From positions 1-44,553 of the forward strand of contig JAFTUF010000002.1 of NCBI GenBank assembly GCA_017466405.1: DNA of 44,553 nucleotides, written 5' to 3'. A program made the translations under genes and the position numbers. Source of the stretch: Bacteroidales bacterium (GTDB lineage Bacteria > Bacteroidota > Bacteroidia > Bacteroidales > F082). The notes below the pieces were generated by a model. That model was not told where the DNA came from. It did not search any database and saw only the letters and a program-made list of their open reading frames with translations. This document shows positions 6,584 through 18,000 of this stretch, in pieces; position 1 is the stretch's first letter; every line of letters starts with the position of its first letter.

Positions 6584-6655
6584 GCCAGCGTAGCTCAGGG
6601 GTAGAGCACTTCCTTGGTAAGGAAGGGGTCACGAGTTCAAATCTCGTCGCCGGCT
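6584..6655 (+). tRNA. tRNA-Thr(GGT)
   Basis: A 72-nt cloverleaf with anticodon stem CTTCC/GGAAG and loop TTGGTAA (anticodon GGT), T-arm ACGAG-TTCAAAT-CTCGT and discriminator T. The acceptor GCCAGCG/CGCCGGC has an A-C mismatch at position 4-69. No terminator lies between it and tuf, 47 bases on, so tuf is transcribed together with the tRNAs. Confidence 0.95.
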
Positions 6656-6702
6656 CTTCAGGAAAAAGAAATAAAATATTAACCTTAAGTAAAATAATAG
6701 CT

Positions 6703-7893
6703 ATGGCAAAAGAAAAATTTGAAAGGACAAAACCACACGTCAATATTGGTACAATTGGCCACGTTGACCACGGTAAAACAACCTTAACAGCAGCTATCAC
6801 ATTACACCTTTCTAAAAAAGGTTTATCAGAAGTTAAATCATTCGATTCAATCGACGCTGCTCCAGAAGAAAAAGAAAGAGGTATTACAATTAATACAGCT
6901 CACGTAGAGTATCAAACAGAAAACCGTCACTACGCTCACGTTGACTGCCCTGGTCACGCTGACTACGTTAAGAACATGGTTACTGGTGCTGCTCAGATGG
7001 ACGGTGCTATCATCGTTGTTGCTGCAACAGATGGTCCAATGCCTCAAACACGTGAGCACATCCTCCTCGCTCGTCAGGTTGGTGTTCCAAGATTAGTTGT
7101 TTTCTTGAACAAATGCGACTTAGTTGATGACCCAGAATTGTTAGAACTCGTTGAAATGGAAGTTAGAGACTTGTTATCACAATATGAATTTGATGGTGAC
7201 AATACTCCAATCATCCGTGGTTCAGCTCTCGGTGGATTGAATGACGATCCAACATGGGCTCCAAAAATCGACGAATTGATGGAAGCTTGCGACACATGGA
7301 TTCCAGAACCAGAAAGATTAATTGATAAACCATTCTTGATGCCAATCGAAGACGTTTTCTCAATTACTGGTCGTGGTACAGTTGCTACAGGTCGTATCGA
7401 AACAGGTGTCATTAAAGTTGGTGATCCAGTTGATATCATCGGTATGGGCGCTGAAAAACTTAAATCAGTTGTTACAGGTGTTGAAATGTTCCGTAAACTT
7501 TTGGACGAAGGTGAAGCTGGTGATAACGCAGGTCTCTTACTCCGTGGTATAGACAAAGACGAAATCCGTCGTGGTATGGTTATCGCAAAACCAGGTTCAG
7601 TGAAACCTCACAACCACTTCAAAGGTGAAGTTTACGTCCTTTCAAAAGAAGAAGGTGGTCGTCACACTCCATTTAGAAACAAATATCGTCCTCAATTCTA
7701 CTTCAGAACAACAGACGTTACAGGTGAAATCACATTACCAGAAGGTATGGAAATGGTTATGCCAGGTGACCACGTTACAATCGAAGTAAACTTGATCGCT
7801 GAAATCGCTATGGACAAAGGTCTCCGTTTCGCTATCCGTGAAGGTGGTAGAACAGTTGGTTCAGGTCAGGTTATCGAAATCATTGAAGATTGA
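6703..7893 (+). CDS. tuf: Elongation factor Tu
   Basis: This 396-residue GTPase delivers aminoacyl-tRNA to the ribosome. The G-domain motifs are plain: GHVDHGKTT near residue 18 (P-loop), RGITINTAH (switch I), DCPGHADY (G3), NKCDL (G4) and RGSALGG (G5). Domains 2 and 3 follow and end in [11 protein letters not shown]. Length and sequence are those of bacterial EF-Tu without visible gaps. Codon choice is narrow, as expected for a highly expressed protein. The gene sits between four tRNAs and tRNA-Trp, in one transcription unit, the usual Bacteroidales order. It is the only tuf copy in the window. Confidence 0.99.
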   Translation: MAKEKFERTKPHVNIGTIGHVDHGKTTLTAAITLHLSKKGLSEVKSFDSIDAAPEEKERGITINTAHVEYQTENRHYAHVDCPGHADYVKNMVTGAAQMDGAIIVVAATDGPMPQTREHILLARQVGVPRLVVFLNKCDLVDDPELLELVEMEVRDLLSQYEFDGDNTPIIRGSALGGLNDDPTWAPKIDELMEACDTWIPEPERLIDKPFLMPIEDVFSITGRGTVATGRIETGVIKVGDPVDIIGMGAEKLKSVVTGVEMFRKLLDEGEAGDNAGLLLRGIDKDEIRRGMVIAKPGSVKPHNHFKGEVYVLSKEEGGRHTPFRNKYRPQFYFRTTDVTGEITLPEGMEMVMPGDHVTIEVNLIAEIAMDKGLRFAIREGGRTVGSGQVIEIIED

Positions 7894-7910
7894 TAAGATA
7901 GATATAATTA

Positions 7911-7931
7911 AGGGTGCTTTCAAAGCACCCT
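7911..7931 (+). terminator. Hairpin between tuf and tRNA-Trp (weak terminator or processing site)
   Basis: AGGGTGCTT (7911-7919) pairs with AAGCACCCT (7923-7931) around a three-base loop. No T-run follows and the tRNA starts 5 bases later, so a partial terminator, pause or processing signal is more likely than full termination. Confidence 0.45.
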
Positions 7932-7935
7932 ACAC

Positions 7936-8008
7936 ACAGGCATAGCTCAATTGGTAGAGTAGTGGTCTCCAAAACCATTGGTTGAGGGTTCGAGTCCTTC
8001 TGCCTGTG
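7936..8008 (+). tRNA. tRNA-Trp(CCA)
   Basis: A 73-nt cloverleaf: acceptor ACAGGCA/TGCCTGT fully paired, anticodon stem GTGGT/ACCAT with loop CTCCAAA (anticodon CCA), T-arm GAGGG-TTCGAGT-CCTTC and discriminator G. Its place between tuf and secE is conserved in many bacteria. Confidence 0.96.
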
Positions 8009-8038
8009 CAAATAAATAAAAAAATAGTTCAAACAAAA

Positions 8039-8230
8039 ATGAAAAGGTTTATAAACTACATTAAAGAATGTTATACTGAGTTAGTCGAGAAAGTATCTTG
8101 GCCAACTTGGAAAGAACTCCAAGGTAGTGCAATCGTCGTATCCATTGCTTCCCTAATAATCGCTTTGGTGGTTTATCTGATGGATAAGTCTTTTGAGACA
8201 TTATTAGAAACTTTCTATCGTATTTTCTAA
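8039..8230 (+). CDS. secE: Preprotein translocase subunit SecE
   Basis: This 63-residue protein has the short single-helix form of SecE. An amphipathic N-terminal helix carries the conserved KVSWPTWKELQGSA (residues about 18-31), followed by one transmembrane helix (IVVSIASLIIALVVYLM). SecE clamps SecY in the inner-membrane protein-export channel. The start at 8039 is the first ATG after tRNA-Trp; the same frame is open further upstream but runs through the tRNA. It lies 52 bases before nusG, as in most bacteria. Confidence 0.97.
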   Translation: MKRFINYIKECYTELVEKVSWPTWKELQGSAIVVSIASLIIALVVYLMDKSFETLLETFYRIF

Positions 8231-8282
8231 TTAATGGTGTTTGACTAATCAACATTCTAATTACTTTTAATTTTCTATTGAG

Positions 8283-8831
8283 ATGAGTGAACAGAACGAA
8301 ATGAAGTGGTATGTTATAAGAGCTGTCAGCGGTAAAGAGAAAAAAGTTAAGGAGTATCTTGACGCTGAGATTTCTAGACGTGCTGATTTGCAGTCTCTGA
8401 TTTCACAAGTACTTATCCCGACAGAAAAGGTTTATTCGGTAAGAAACGGTAAGAAAATTAGCAAGGAGAGAAATTATCTTCCTGGTTACGTTTTGATTGA
8501 AACTGTTTTGTCAGGTGAAGTAACTCACGTTATTAAGGATACTCCTAATGTTTTAGGTTTCCTTGGTACAAATGGAGAAGCTGATCCACTTCGTCCATCA
8601 GAAGTACGTCGTATCTTAGGTAAGGTTGATGAACTTTCAGAAATGGGAGAAGGTAATGAATTATCATTCATAGTAGGTGAAACTGTAGTGGTAAACGACG
8701 GACCATTCAGTAGTTTTAGTGGAATTATTGAAGAAGTAAATGATGAAAAGAAGAAACTTAAAGTCATGGTTAAAATCTTCGGACGTAAGACTCCATTAGA
8801 ATTAAGTTATTTCCAAGTAAAGAGAGAGTAG
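8283..8831 (+). CDS. nusG: Transcription elongation/termination factor NusG
   Basis: This 182-residue protein binds RNA polymerase over the main channel and links it to ribosomes or Rho. The N-terminal NGN domain starts with KWYVIRAVSGKEKKV and includes RNYLPGYVLIE. A KOW domain near residues 128-160 has VGETVVVNDGPFSSFSGIIE. Size and both domains are complete. It lies between secE and rplK in the conserved order. The second domain keeps the usual GPF motif. Confidence 0.98.
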   Translation: MSEQNEMKWYVIRAVSGKEKKVKEYLDAEISRRADLQSLISQVLIPTEKVYSVRNGKKISKERNYLPGYVLIETVLSGEVTHVIKDTPNVLGFLGTNGEADPLRPSEVRRILGKVDELSEMGEGNELSFIVGETVVVNDGPFSSFSGIIEEVNDEKKKLKVMVKIFGRKTPLELSYFQVKRE

Positions 8832-8881
8832 TTTAGAATTTTGAAATTTTTTGTTTTCATTTAACTTTTATAAAAATTAAA

Positions 8882-9319
8882 ATGAAAGAAGTAAGCGGAT
8901 TAATTAAACTGCAAATCAAAGGAGGAGCCGCTAATCCTGCACCACCTGTTGGTCCAGCATTGGGTCAAAAAGGTGTTAACATCATGGAGTTTTGCAAGCA
9001 ATTCAATGCTCGTACACAAGATCAAGCTGGTAAGGTTTTGCCAGTTATTATTACTGTGTACAAGGATAAATCATTTGATTTCATTGTCAAAGCTTCACCA
9101 GTTGCTGCATCTATCTTAGAGTTTGCTAAAATTGCTAAAGGATCTAAAGAACCTAACCGTTCTAAGGTTGGATCATTGAGCTGGGATACAGTTCGTAAGA
9201 TTGCTGAAGACAAGATGAAGGACTTAAATTGCTTCACTATTGAATCAGCAATGAGCATGGTAGCAGGCACAGCACGTAGTATGGGTGTTAAGATTACAGG
9301 CGAATCACCTTTAAAGTAA
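8882..9319 (+). CDS. rplK: Large-subunit ribosomal protein uL11
   Basis: This 145-residue protein binds 23S rRNA at the GTPase-associated centre. The N-terminal signature [20 protein letters not shown] and the C-terminal rRNA-binding domain ([20 protein letters not shown], then [12 protein letters not shown]) are complete. It is followed 46 bases later by rplA, the usual uL11-uL1 pair, in which uL1 often represses translation of the pair. Confidence 0.99.
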   Translation: MKEVSGLIKLQIKGGAANPAPPVGPALGQKGVNIMEFCKQFNARTQDQAGKVLPVIITVYKDKSFDFIVKASPVAASILEFAKIAKGSKEPNRSKVGSLSWDTVRKIAEDKMKDLNCFTIESAMSMVAGTARSMGVKITGESPLK

Positions 9320-9365
9320 GACAAAGTCTTAAGCATTTGTAGAACACAAAAAAAAGAATTATCAA

Positions 9366-10061
9366 ATGGCAAAAGTATCTAAAAAAAGAAAAGAAGCTTT
9401 AGCTAAGTTCGACAAAAGCAAGGTTTACTCCTTGACAGAAGCGGTTGATGTCGTGAAACAAATCACTTACACCAAATTCGATGCATCTGTTGACTTGAAC
9501 GTACGTTTAGGTGTTGACCCACGTAAAGCCAATCAAATGGTTCGTGGTAGTGTAACACTTCCTCACGGTACAGGTAAAGTTGTTCGTGTTTTGGTACTCT
9601 GTACTCCAGACAAAGAACAAGAAGCAAAGAATGCCGGTGCAGATTTCGTCGGATTAGAGGAATATATCCAAAAAATTAAAGACGGATGGACCGATGTTGA
9701 TGTGATTATCACAATGCCTACTGTTATGCCTAAAATTGGTGCATTAGGACGTATCCTCGGACCAAGAGGTTTGATGCCTAACCCAAAAACCGGTACAGTA
9801 ACAATGGACATCGCTAAAGCTGTTCAAGAAGTTAAAGCTGGTAAGATCGATTTCAAAGTTGACAAATACGGAATCGTTGACGCTGGTATTGCTAAAGTCA
9901 GTTTCACTTCAGAAAAGATTTATGATAACGCTAAAGAAGTTATCCAACAAATCATCAAGTTGAAACCAGCAGCTGCTAAAGGTACTTACATCAAGAGCAT
10001 CTACATTTCCAGCACAATGAGTCCTGGTGTACAAGTAGATCCTAAATCAATAGCCCTCTAA
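9366..10061 (+). CDS. rplA: Large-subunit ribosomal protein uL1
   Basis: This 231-residue protein forms the L1 stalk of the 50S subunit near the E site. It shows the uL1 signatures [20 protein letters not shown] and [15 protein letters not shown] at about residues 115-150, and the C-terminal [11 protein letters not shown]-like stretch followed by SSTMSPG. Length is standard. rplJ starts 20 bases after its stop, so all four ribosomal protein genes are probably on one transcript. Confidence 0.99.
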   Translation: MAKVSKKRKEALAKFDKSKVYSLTEAVDVVKQITYTKFDASVDLNVRLGVDPRKANQMVRGSVTLPHGTGKVVRVLVLCTPDKEQEAKNAGADFVGLEEYIQKIKDGWTDVDVIITMPTVMPKIGALGRILGPRGLMPNPKTGTVTMDIAKAVQEVKAGKIDFKVDKYGIVDAGIAKVSFTSEKIYDNAKEVIQQIIKLKPAAAKGTYIKSIYISSTMSPGVQVDPKSIAL

Positions 10062-10081
10062 ACCTTTAATAAGTTATTGAC

Positions 10082-10606
10082 ATGAGAAAAGAAGATAAAC
10101 AAGTTATTATCAACTCGATTACAGAGCAATTGAATGCATGTCCAAATTTCTATTTGACAGATATCGCAGAACTCAATGCTGAGAAGACTAGCGATTTGAG
10201 AAGACAATGCTTCAATAGCGGCGTCAAGCTTGTGATGGTAAAGAATGCATTGTTAAAGCAAGCTATGCACAACACCGGAAAAGAATACGGTGATCTTTAC
10301 AGTGTTATGAAGGGCACTACAGCTTTGATGTTGTCAGAAAATGGCAATGCTCCAGCAAAGTTGATAAAAAAATTCCGTAGCAAAAAGGAAACTCGTCCAA
10401 TCTTAAAAGGCGCATATATTGAAGAATGCGTTTACGTTGGCGACAATATGCTCGATACATTAGTAAACATCAAGTCAAAGAACGAATTGATTGCAGACGT
10501 TGTAGCATTGTTACAATCACCTGTCAAGAATGTACTCGGCGCATTACAATCTGGTGGACATATCCTCAGTGGTGTTGTTAAGACATTATCAGAGAGACCA
10601 GAATAA
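10082..10606 (+). CDS. rplJ: Large-subunit ribosomal protein uL10
   Basis: This 174-residue protein is the base of the ribosomal stalk and holds the bL12 dimers by its C-terminal helix. The N-terminal part (MRKEDKQVIINSITEQL, later FYLTDIAELNAEKTSDLRRQ and VKNALLKQAM) is typical of uL10. The gap to rplA is only 20 bases, leaving no room for the long leader that controls rplJ in some other phyla. Confidence 0.98.
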   Translation: MRKEDKQVIINSITEQLNACPNFYLTDIAELNAEKTSDLRRQCFNSGVKLVMVKNALLKQAMHNTGKEYGDLYSVMKGTTALMLSENGNAPAKLIKKFRSKKETRPILKGAYIEECVYVGDNMLDTLVNIKSKNELIADVVALLQSPVKNVLGALQSGGHILSGVVKTLSERPE

Positions 10607-10665
10607 AAATAAAATAAAAAAAAGAATAAAAATAAAATTTGTATAACAATTAAAAACTTAGAAAA

Positions 10666-11043
10666 ATGGCAGATTTGAAAGCTTTTGCAGAACAATTAGT
10701 AAACCTTACTGTTAAAGAGGTTAATGAACTTGCCGCTATATTAAAAGAAGAATACGGTATCGAACCAGCAGCAGCAGCAGCAGTAGTAGCAGCTCCAGCA
10801 GCAGGCGATGCAGCTCCAGCAGCAGAAGAAAAAACATCATTCGATGTTATCCTCAAATCAGCTGGCGCACAAAAATTAGCAGTTGTAAAACTCGTTAAAG
10901 AATTAACAAGCCTCGGTTTGAAAGAAGCTAAGGAATTGGTTGACGCAGCTCCTAAAGCTATCAAAGAAGGTGTTAGCAAAGAAGAAGCTAGCGCATTGGA
11001 ATCAGCTCTTAAAGAAGCTGGTGCTGAAGTTGAAGTTAAATAA
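10666..11043 (+). CDS. rplL: Large-subunit ribosomal protein bL12 (L7/L12)
   Basis: This 125-residue stalk protein recruits translation factors. The N-terminal dimer domain ([20 protein letters not shown]) is followed by an Ala/Pro-rich hinge at about residues 36-52, coded by a run of GCA codons, and by the C-terminal factor-binding domain ([20 protein letters not shown], then [15 protein letters not shown]). A strong hairpin lies between it and rpoB. Confidence 0.99.
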   Translation: MADLKAFAEQLVNLTVKEVNELAAILKEEYGIEPAAAAAVVAAPAAGDAAPAAEEKTSFDVILKSAGAQKLAVVKLVKELTSLGLKEAKELVDAAPKAIKEGVSKEEASALESALKEAGAEVEVK

Positions 11044-11076
11044 GGATTTAATTTCCAAAAAGACACAATGGGTATC

Positions 11077-11105
11077 AACCTCGGCTCCATTATGGAGTTG
11101 AGGTT
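11077..11105 (+). promoter_or_regulatory. Strong hairpin in the rplL-rpoB spacer
   Basis: Bases 11077-11089 pair with 11093-11105 over 13 positions (11 Watson-Crick pairs and two G-U) around a TTA loop. No T-run follows, so this is not a simple terminator. Its place, where ribosomal protein and polymerase genes divide, suggests an RNA processing site or partial attenuator. Confidence 0.65.
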
Positions 11106-11182
11106 TGTGCCTATGTTTAGTTGTCTAATAAATCCCCTCTTATAATTTAACATTAGCTTATAACAATAAAAACATAAACACT

Positions 11183-14100
11183 TTGGCAGATAACACATTA
11201 GATAGAATTAGTTTCGCGTCAATAAAACGTCCTTTCGATTACCCAGACTTTTTGGATATTCAGTTAAAATCATTCCATGACTTTTTCCAATTAGAAACAA
11301 ATCCTGACAACCGTAAAAACGAAGGACTCTTTAAAGTTTTCCAAGAAAATTTCCCTATCACCGACGCTAGAAACAACTTTGTACTCGAATTCCTCGATTA
11401 CTATATTGATGCTCCTCAGTACACCATCGCTGAATGTATAGAACGCGGTTTAAGCTATTGCGTTAGACTTAAAGCAAAACTCAGACTCTCCTGTACTGAT
11501 GATGAACATGAAGATTTTGAAACAAAAACTCAAGACGTTTACCTTGGTCTCATCCCTTATATGACACCTCAAGGTACTTTTGTCATTAATGGCGCTGAAC
11601 GTGTTGTGGTGTCACAATTACACCGTTCACCAGGCGTGTTCTTTGGCACAAGCGTCCACGCTAATGGTACGACATTATATTCTGCCCGTATCATTCCTTT
11701 CAAAGGCTCATGGATGGAGTTCTCAACAGATATCAGCAACGTCATGTATGCTTATATCGACAGAAAAAAGAAATTACCAATTACAACATTACTCCGTGCT
11801 ATCGGATTCGAATCAGATAAAGACATCCTCGACATCTTCAATCTCTCTGAAGAGATTAAGGTTTCTAAGACAGCTCTTAAAAAAGTGCTCGGACGTAAAC
11901 TCTCAGCTAGAGTGTTGCGTTCTTGGTTCGAAGACTTCGTTAATGAAGAAACTGGCGAATGCGTTTCAATCGAACGTAATGAGTCAATCCTCGACCGCGG
12001 AACAGTGTTGGAATCAGAACATATAGACATTATTGTCAACTCAGGCGTAAAGACAATCCTTCTCGACCGCGAAGATATCAATATCTCCGACTACTCTATA
12101 GTATTTAATACATTACAAAAAGACCCTTCTAACTCAGAAAAAGAAGCTGTCGAATATATCTATCGCCAACTTCGTAACGCTGAACCACCAGATGAAGAAA
12201 CAGCTCGTGGAATTATCGAGAAATTGTTCTTCTCTGACAAACGATATGACTTAGGTGATGTTGGTCGTTATCGCATCAACCGTAAATTAGGTCTTGAGAT
12301 TGCTCCAGATGTAAAAGTTCTTACAAAAGAAGATATTATTGCTATTATTAAGTATTTGATTGACTTATCTAATAGTAAAGCTGAAGTTGACGACATCGAC
12401 CACTTGAGCAACCGCCGTATCAGAACTGTTGGCGAACAATTGTATGCTCAGTTTGGTGTTGGTTTGGCTCGTATGGCTCGTACCATCCGCGAAAGAATGA
12501 ATGTCCGTGACAATGAAGTGTTCACTCCAACAGAACTCATCAACGCAAAGACATTGTCATCGGTTATTAATTCCTTCTTCGGAACAAACCAATTGTCACA
12601 ATTTATGGATCAGACAAACCCATTGTCGGAAGTTACACATAAACGTCGTATCTCCGCATTAGGACCTGGCGGTTTGTCACGTGATCGCGCCGGTTTCGAA
12701 GTCCGTGACGTTCACTATACTCACTATGGTCGTCTCTGTACAATCGAAACACCGGAAGGACCAAACATCGGTCTTATTTCTTCTCTCTGCGTCTTCGCTA
12801 AAATTAATAATTTAGGTTTTATTGAGACACCTTATCGTAAGGTCGTTGACGGTGTGGTAGATTTTGAAAATCCACCAGTTTATCTTACAGCTGAAGAAGA
12901 AGAAGAAAAAATCATAGCCCAGGCAGGTACACCAATGGACGACAACGGCAAACTTACTGAAGAAATGATCAAGGTTCGTTACGTTGCCGATTATCCTATT
13001 GTGACTCCACAAGAAATAGATCTTATCGACGTTGCTCCAAACCAAATCTCATCAATAGCAGCATCATTGATTCCATTTATCGAACACGACGACGCTAACC
13101 GTGCGTTGATGGGTTCTAACATGATGCGTCAAGCTGTTCCTTTGATGAATCCAGAGGCTCCTATCGTTGGTACAGGTATCGAACGCTATGTAGCAAGAGA
13201 CTCTCGTACTATCGTTGAAGCTGAAGGTGATGGCGAAGTCGTATTCGTTGATTCAACAAAGATCGTTATCAGATACGATAGAACCGACAAAGAAAGACTC
13301 GTCAGTTTTGATGGAGATGAAAAGACATATAATTTAATAAAATACGCTCGTACAAACCAAAGCACAAGCATCAACCAGAAACCAATCGTTAAGAAAGGTC
13401 AGAAAGTTACTAAAGGTCAAATCCTTACAGAAGGTTATGCAACACAAGGCGGTGACTTGGCACTCGGTCGTAACCTTATGGTAGCTTTCATGCCATGGAA
13501 AGGCTATAACTATGAGGACGCTATCGTTATATCAGAGCGTATCGTTAGAGAAGACTTATTTACATCAATACATATAGAAGAATTTACTCTTGAAGTACGT
13601 GATACAAAACGCGGACTTGAAGAGTTGACAAACGATATTCCTAACGTAAGTGCTGAGGCAACAAAAGACTTGGACGAAAACGGTCTTATTCGTGTTGGTG
13701 CCGAAGTTACAGAAGGCGATATATTAATAGGTAAGATTACTCCTAAGGGAGAAACCGATCCTACACCAGAAGAGAAATTGCTCCGTGCAATCTTCGGTGA
13801 CAAAGCTGGCGATGTAAAGAACGCATCTCTCAAAGCCGGTCCTTCAATGAAGGGTGTCGTTATAGGCAAGCGTTTGTTCTCACGCGTTATCAAAGATCGT
13901 AAATCGAAAGCAAAAGATAAGGATATTATCGCAGAAATAGATTTCGAATGCCAACGCGAGATTGACGCTCTCAAAGAAAAACTCATCGAGAAATTGATGA
14001 GCCTCCTCGCAGGAAGAACATCTTTGGGCGTCCATAACAACTTCAAAGAAGTCGTTATACCTAAGAAAATTAAGTTCTCTCATAAAGCATTGTTGAATAT

Positions 14101-14989
14101 TGATTACATGACTGTAAATCCATACAGATGGACAACAGATCCTGAACTTAATGATTTAATCGTTAAGACTATCAATAACTACAATATGAGATGTAAAGAG
14201 ATACTTGGTGTTTATAGCCGTAGAAAGAACGTTGCAAGTGTAGGCGATGAGTTGCCAAATGGTATTGTTCAAATGGCAAAGGTATATGTTGCACAAAAAC
14301 GTAAACTTAATATCGGTGATAAGATGTCAGGTCGTCACGGTAACAAAGGTATTGTTTCAAGAATTGTACGTGATGAAGATATGCCATTCTTGGCAGACGG
14401 TACACCTGTCGATATCGTATTGAATCCTCTTGGCGTGCCTTCACGTATGAACTTGGGTCAGATTTATGAGACAGTATTGGGCTGGGCAGGTAAGAAACTT
14501 GGCGTTAAATTCGCAACACCTATCTTCGACGGCGCAACATTGGATCAAATCAATGACTATATGAAACAAGCTGGCCTTCCAGAAAATGGTAGTGTACAAC
14601 TCTATGACGGCGGCACAGGTAATCCATTCGACCAAAGAGCAACAGTAGGTTATATCTATATGCTTAAGTTGCACCACATGGTTGACGATAAGATGCACGC
14701 TCGTTCAATAGGACCTTACTCATTGATTACACAACAACCATTAGGTGGTAAAGCACAATTCGGTGGACAGCGTTTCGGAGAAATGGAAGTTTGGGCTCTC
14801 GAAGCATTCGGAGCAAGTAACATCCTTCAAGAAATCCTTACCGTCAAGTCAGACGACGTGAACGGAAGAGCTAAGGCCTACGAAGCAATCGTCAAGGGCG
14901 AAAGCATGCCAACACCTGGTATCCCAGAATCATTCAATGTTTTAATCCATGAATTACGTGGACTCGGACTTGAAATTACGTTTGAATAA
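11183..14989 (+). CDS. rpoB: RNA polymerase beta subunit
   Basis: This 1268-residue catalytic subunit forms half of the polymerase active cleft. The start is a TTG at 11183 (then GCAGATAAC); no ATG or GTG in frame lies close upstream, and the reading [20 protein letters not shown] matches a Bacteroidota RpoB start. The rifampicin pocket is at residues 468-493 ([27 protein letters not shown]). The main resistance positions carry sensitive-type residues: Gln473, Asp476, His486 and Ser491, equivalent to Escherichia coli 513, 516, 526 and 531. Other landmarks are [34 protein letters not shown] and the C-terminal [20 protein letters not shown]. rpoC starts 27 bases later. Confidence 0.99.
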   Translation: MADNTLDRISFASIKRPFDYPDFLDIQLKSFHDFFQLETNPDNRKNEGLFKVFQENFPITDARNNFVLEFLDYYIDAPQYTIAECIERGLSYCVRLKAKLRLSCTDDEHEDFETKTQDVYLGLIPYMTPQGTFVINGAERVVVSQLHRSPGVFFGTSVHANGTTLYSARIIPFKGSWMEFSTDISNVMYAYIDRKKKLPITTLLRAIGFESDKDILDIFNLSEEIKVSKTALKKVLGRKLSARVLRSWFEDFVNEETGECVSIERNESILDRGTVLESEHIDIIVNSGVKTILLDREDINISDYSIVFNTLQKDPSNSEKEAVEYIYRQLRNAEPPDEETARGIIEKLFFSDKRYDLGDVGRYRINRKLGLEIAPDVKVLTKEDIIAIIKYLIDLSNSKAEVDDIDHLSNRRIRTVGEQLYAQFGVGLARMARTIRERMNVRDNEVFTPTELINAKTLSSVINSFFGTNQLSQFMDQTNPLSEVTHKRRISALGPGGLSRDRAGFEVRDVHYTHYGRLCTIETPEGPNIGLISSLCVFAKINNLGFIETPYRKVVDGVVDFENPPVYLTAEEEEEKIIAQAGTPMDDNGKLTEEMIKVRYVADYPIVTPQEIDLIDVAPNQISSIAASLIPFIEHDDANRALMGSNMMRQAVPLMNPEAPIVGTGIERYVARDSRTIVEAEGDGEVVFVDSTKIVIRYDRTDKERLVSFDGDEKTYNLIKYARTNQSTSINQKPIVKKGQKVTKGQILTEGYATQGGDLALGRNLMVAFMPWKGYNYEDAIVISERIVREDLFTSIHIEEFTLEVRDTKRGLEELTNDIPNVSAEATKDLDENGLIRVGAEVTEGDILIGKITPKGETDPTPEEKLLRAIFGDKAGDVKNASLKAGPSMKGVVIGKRLFSRVIKDRKSKAKDKDIIAEIDFECQREIDALKEKLIEKLMSLLAGRTSLGVHNNFKEVVIPKKIKFSHKALLNIDYMTVNPYRWTTDPELNDLIVKTINNYNMRCKEILGVYSRRKNVASVGDELPNGIVQMAKVYVAQKRKLNIGDKMSGRHGNKGIVSRIVRDEDMPFLADGTPVDIVLNPLGVPSRMNLGQIYETVLGWAGKKLGVKFATPIFDGATLDQINDYMKQAGLPENGSVQLYDGGTGNPFDQRATVGYIYMLKLHHMVDDKMHARSIGPYSLITQQPLGGKAQFGGQRFGEMEVWALEAFGASNILQEILTVKSDDVNGRAKAYEAIVKGESMPTPGIPESFNVLIHELRGLGLEITFE

Positions 14990-15016
14990 TAATGTTCTAT
15001 AATATTAACCTCATAT

Positions 15017-18000
15017 ATGGCTTTAAGTAAGAACACAATAAATAGCAGTTTTTCCAAGATTACAATTAGTCTTGCTTCACCAGAATCGATAGAGAAACGT
15101 TCTTTTGGTGAAGTTCTTAAACCTGAGACAATAAACTATCGTACCTACAAACCAGAACGCGACGGTTTGTTCTGCGAGAGAATTTTCGGACCGGTAAAAG
15201 ACTGGGAATGTCATTGCGGAAAATATAAACGTATCCGTTACAAAAACATCGTTTGCGACCGTTGCGGTGTGGAAATCACTGAGAAGAAGGTAAGACGTGA
15301 ACGTTCAGGTCACATCAAGTTGGTTGTTCCTGTAGCTCATATCTGGTACTTCCGCTCATTGCCTAATAAAATAGGTGCTTTGCTCGGCATGCAAACTAAA
15401 AAGTTGGATAGCATCATTTACTACGAACGTTATGTCGTTATCCAACCAGGTATAAAAGAACAAGATGGTATCAATTACCTCGACTTCCTCACAGAAGAAG
15501 AATACTTAGATATCATGGAATCACTTCCAGTAGAAAACCAATATCTGCCAGAAGATGATCCAAATAAATTCATCGCTAAGATGGGTGCTGAAGCAGTTTA
15601 TGATTTGTTGTCACGCTTAGACTTAGATAAGATGTCTTACGAATTACGCGATAAGGCAAGCAAGGAAAAAGCTCAACAACGTAAACAAGATGCTTTGAAA
15701 CGCCTTCAAGTGTTCGAAGCATTCCGCGATGCACGTAATAGAATCGAAAACCGTCCTGAATGGATGATATTAAAGGTTATTCCTGTCATACCTCCAGAGT
15801 TGAGACCTTTGGTACCACTCGATGGTGGTCGTTTCGCAACATCAGACTTGAATGACTTGTATCGCCGCGTTATTATACGTAACAACCGTCTTAAACGTCT
15901 TATCGAAATAAAGGCTCCAGACGTTATCATGCGTAATGAGAAACGTATGCTCCAAGAAGCTGTTGACTCATTATTGGATAACTCTCGTAAGTCAAGCGCA
16001 GTTAAGACAGATTCTAACAGACCTCTTAAATCTTTGAGCGATAGCTTGAAAGGTAAACAAGGTCGTTTCCGTCAAAACTTGCTCGGTAAACGTGTTGACT
16101 ATTCAGGTCGTTCTGTTATCGTTGTAGGTCCTGAACTCGATATGCACGAATGCGGTCTTCCAAAAGATATGGCAGCTGAACTCTACAAACCATTCATCAT
16201 CCGTAAGATGATTGAACGCGGTATTGTCAAGACTGTCAAGTCAGCTAAGAAGATTGTTGACCGTAAAGATCCTGTCGTTTGGGATATCCTTGAAAACGTA
16301 TTGAAAGGCCATCCAATATTGTTGAACCGTGCTCCTACATTGCACCGTCTCGGTATTCAGGCTTTCCAACCTAAACTCGTTGAAGGTAAGGCAATCCGTC
16401 TTCACCCATTAGTATGTACAGCTTTCAACGCTGACTTCGACGGTGACCAGATGGCTGTCCACTTACCACTCGGTAACGCAGCAGTTCTCGAAGCCCAAAT
16501 ATTAATGTTGGCTTCACACAATATCTTGAATCCTGCTAATGGCGCTCCTATCACCGTGCCTTCTCAAGACATGGTTCTCGGTTTGTACTATATCACCAAA
16601 CCTCGTAAGAGCACTCCAGAACATCCTGTTAAAGGTGAAGGAAAATCATTCTATTCTCCTGAAGAAGTTATCATTGCCTACAATGAAAAGAAAGTCGATA
16701 TGCACGCTATCATCTATGTCAACGTCGATGTACGTAAAGATGATGGAACATTGGCTAACGAAAAAGTTGAAACAACAGTAGGTCGTGTTCTCTTCAACGA
16801 GGTTGTTCCAAAAGAATTTGGATTCATCAATAAGTTGTTAAATAAAAAAGCTTTACGTGATATCATCGGAACAATGGTGAAGATGCTCGGAACAGCCACA
16901 ACAACAAAATTCTTGGATGCTATCAAGAATATGGGTTATGAAATGGCTTTCAGAGGAGGTCTATCATTTAACTTAGGTAACGTCTTGGTTCCTTCAGTGA
17001 AAGAAGAATTGATCCAAGAAGCTAACGAAGAGGTCGCTGCTATCCGTGAAGAATATAATATGGGTTTCATCACTGGTAACGAACGTTACAACAAGATTAT
17101 CGACATTTGGGGTCATGTTGTGACTAAGTTGACAGAAGAAGTTATGACCCTCCTTCCAAAAGATGACCAAGGCTTTAACCCTGTTTATATGATGCTTGAC
17201 TCAGGAGCTCGTGGTTCTAAAGAACAGATCCGTCAGCTCTGTGGTATGAGAGGTCTTATGGCTAAACCACAAAAGTCATCAGCAGCAGGTGGCGCAGAAA
17301 TCATCGAAAACCCTATCTTGTCAAACTTCAAAGAAGGTCTTTCTGTTCTTGAGTACTTTATCTCAACTCACGGTGCTCGTAAGGGTCTTGCCGATACCGC
17401 TCTTAAGACAGCTGACGCTGGTTACTTGACACGTCGTCTCGTTGACGTCGCTCACGATGTTATCATCAACGAAAAAGACTGCGGTACTCTTCGTGGCTTG
17501 ACAATTAGCGCATTGCGTAGAGGTGACGAAATAATAGAATCACTCTACGACAGAATCTTGGGCCGTGTGGCTCTTCACGATATCTTCCATCCTCAGACCG
17601 GCGAGTTGATTATCAACGGCGGTCAGGAAATCACAGAAGACATCGCTAAGATCATCACCGATTCTCCAATAGAAAGCGTGGAAATCCGTTCCGTATTGAC
17701 CTGCGAATCAAAACGCGGTGTATGTGCTAACTGCTACGGACGTAACCTCTCTTCTGGTAAACTCGTTCAAAGAGGCGAAGCTGTCGGTGTTATCGCTGCT
17801 CAATCAATCGGTGAACCTGGTACTCAGCTTACCCTCCGTACCTTCCACCAAGGTGGTACAGCTTCTACAACATCAGACGATTCATCAATCAAGGCTAAAT
17901 ATAACGGTATCCTTGAAATCGATGAACTCCGCGTCGTAGATTACGTAGAAGATTCAGTTGACCCATTGACAGGAGAAAATAAGAAATATCAAGTAGTTGT

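Noticed and set aside
7074-7556. Minus-strand open frame of 160 codons in tuf
   Set aside because: Antisense to EF-Tu; open only because of codon bias in tuf.
10766-10826. GCA-rich microsatellite in rplL considered as a repeat element
   Set aside because: It encodes the Ala-rich hinge normal for bL12.
12551-12663. Possible rifampicin-resistance changes in rpoB
   Set aside because: All main positions (Gln473, Asp476, His486, Ser491) carry sensitive-type residues.
13510-14046. Long minus-strand open frame (178 codons) inside rpoB
   Set aside because: It is the antisense shadow of a strongly conserved coding region, has no start context, and its Ser-rich translation has no domain signs.
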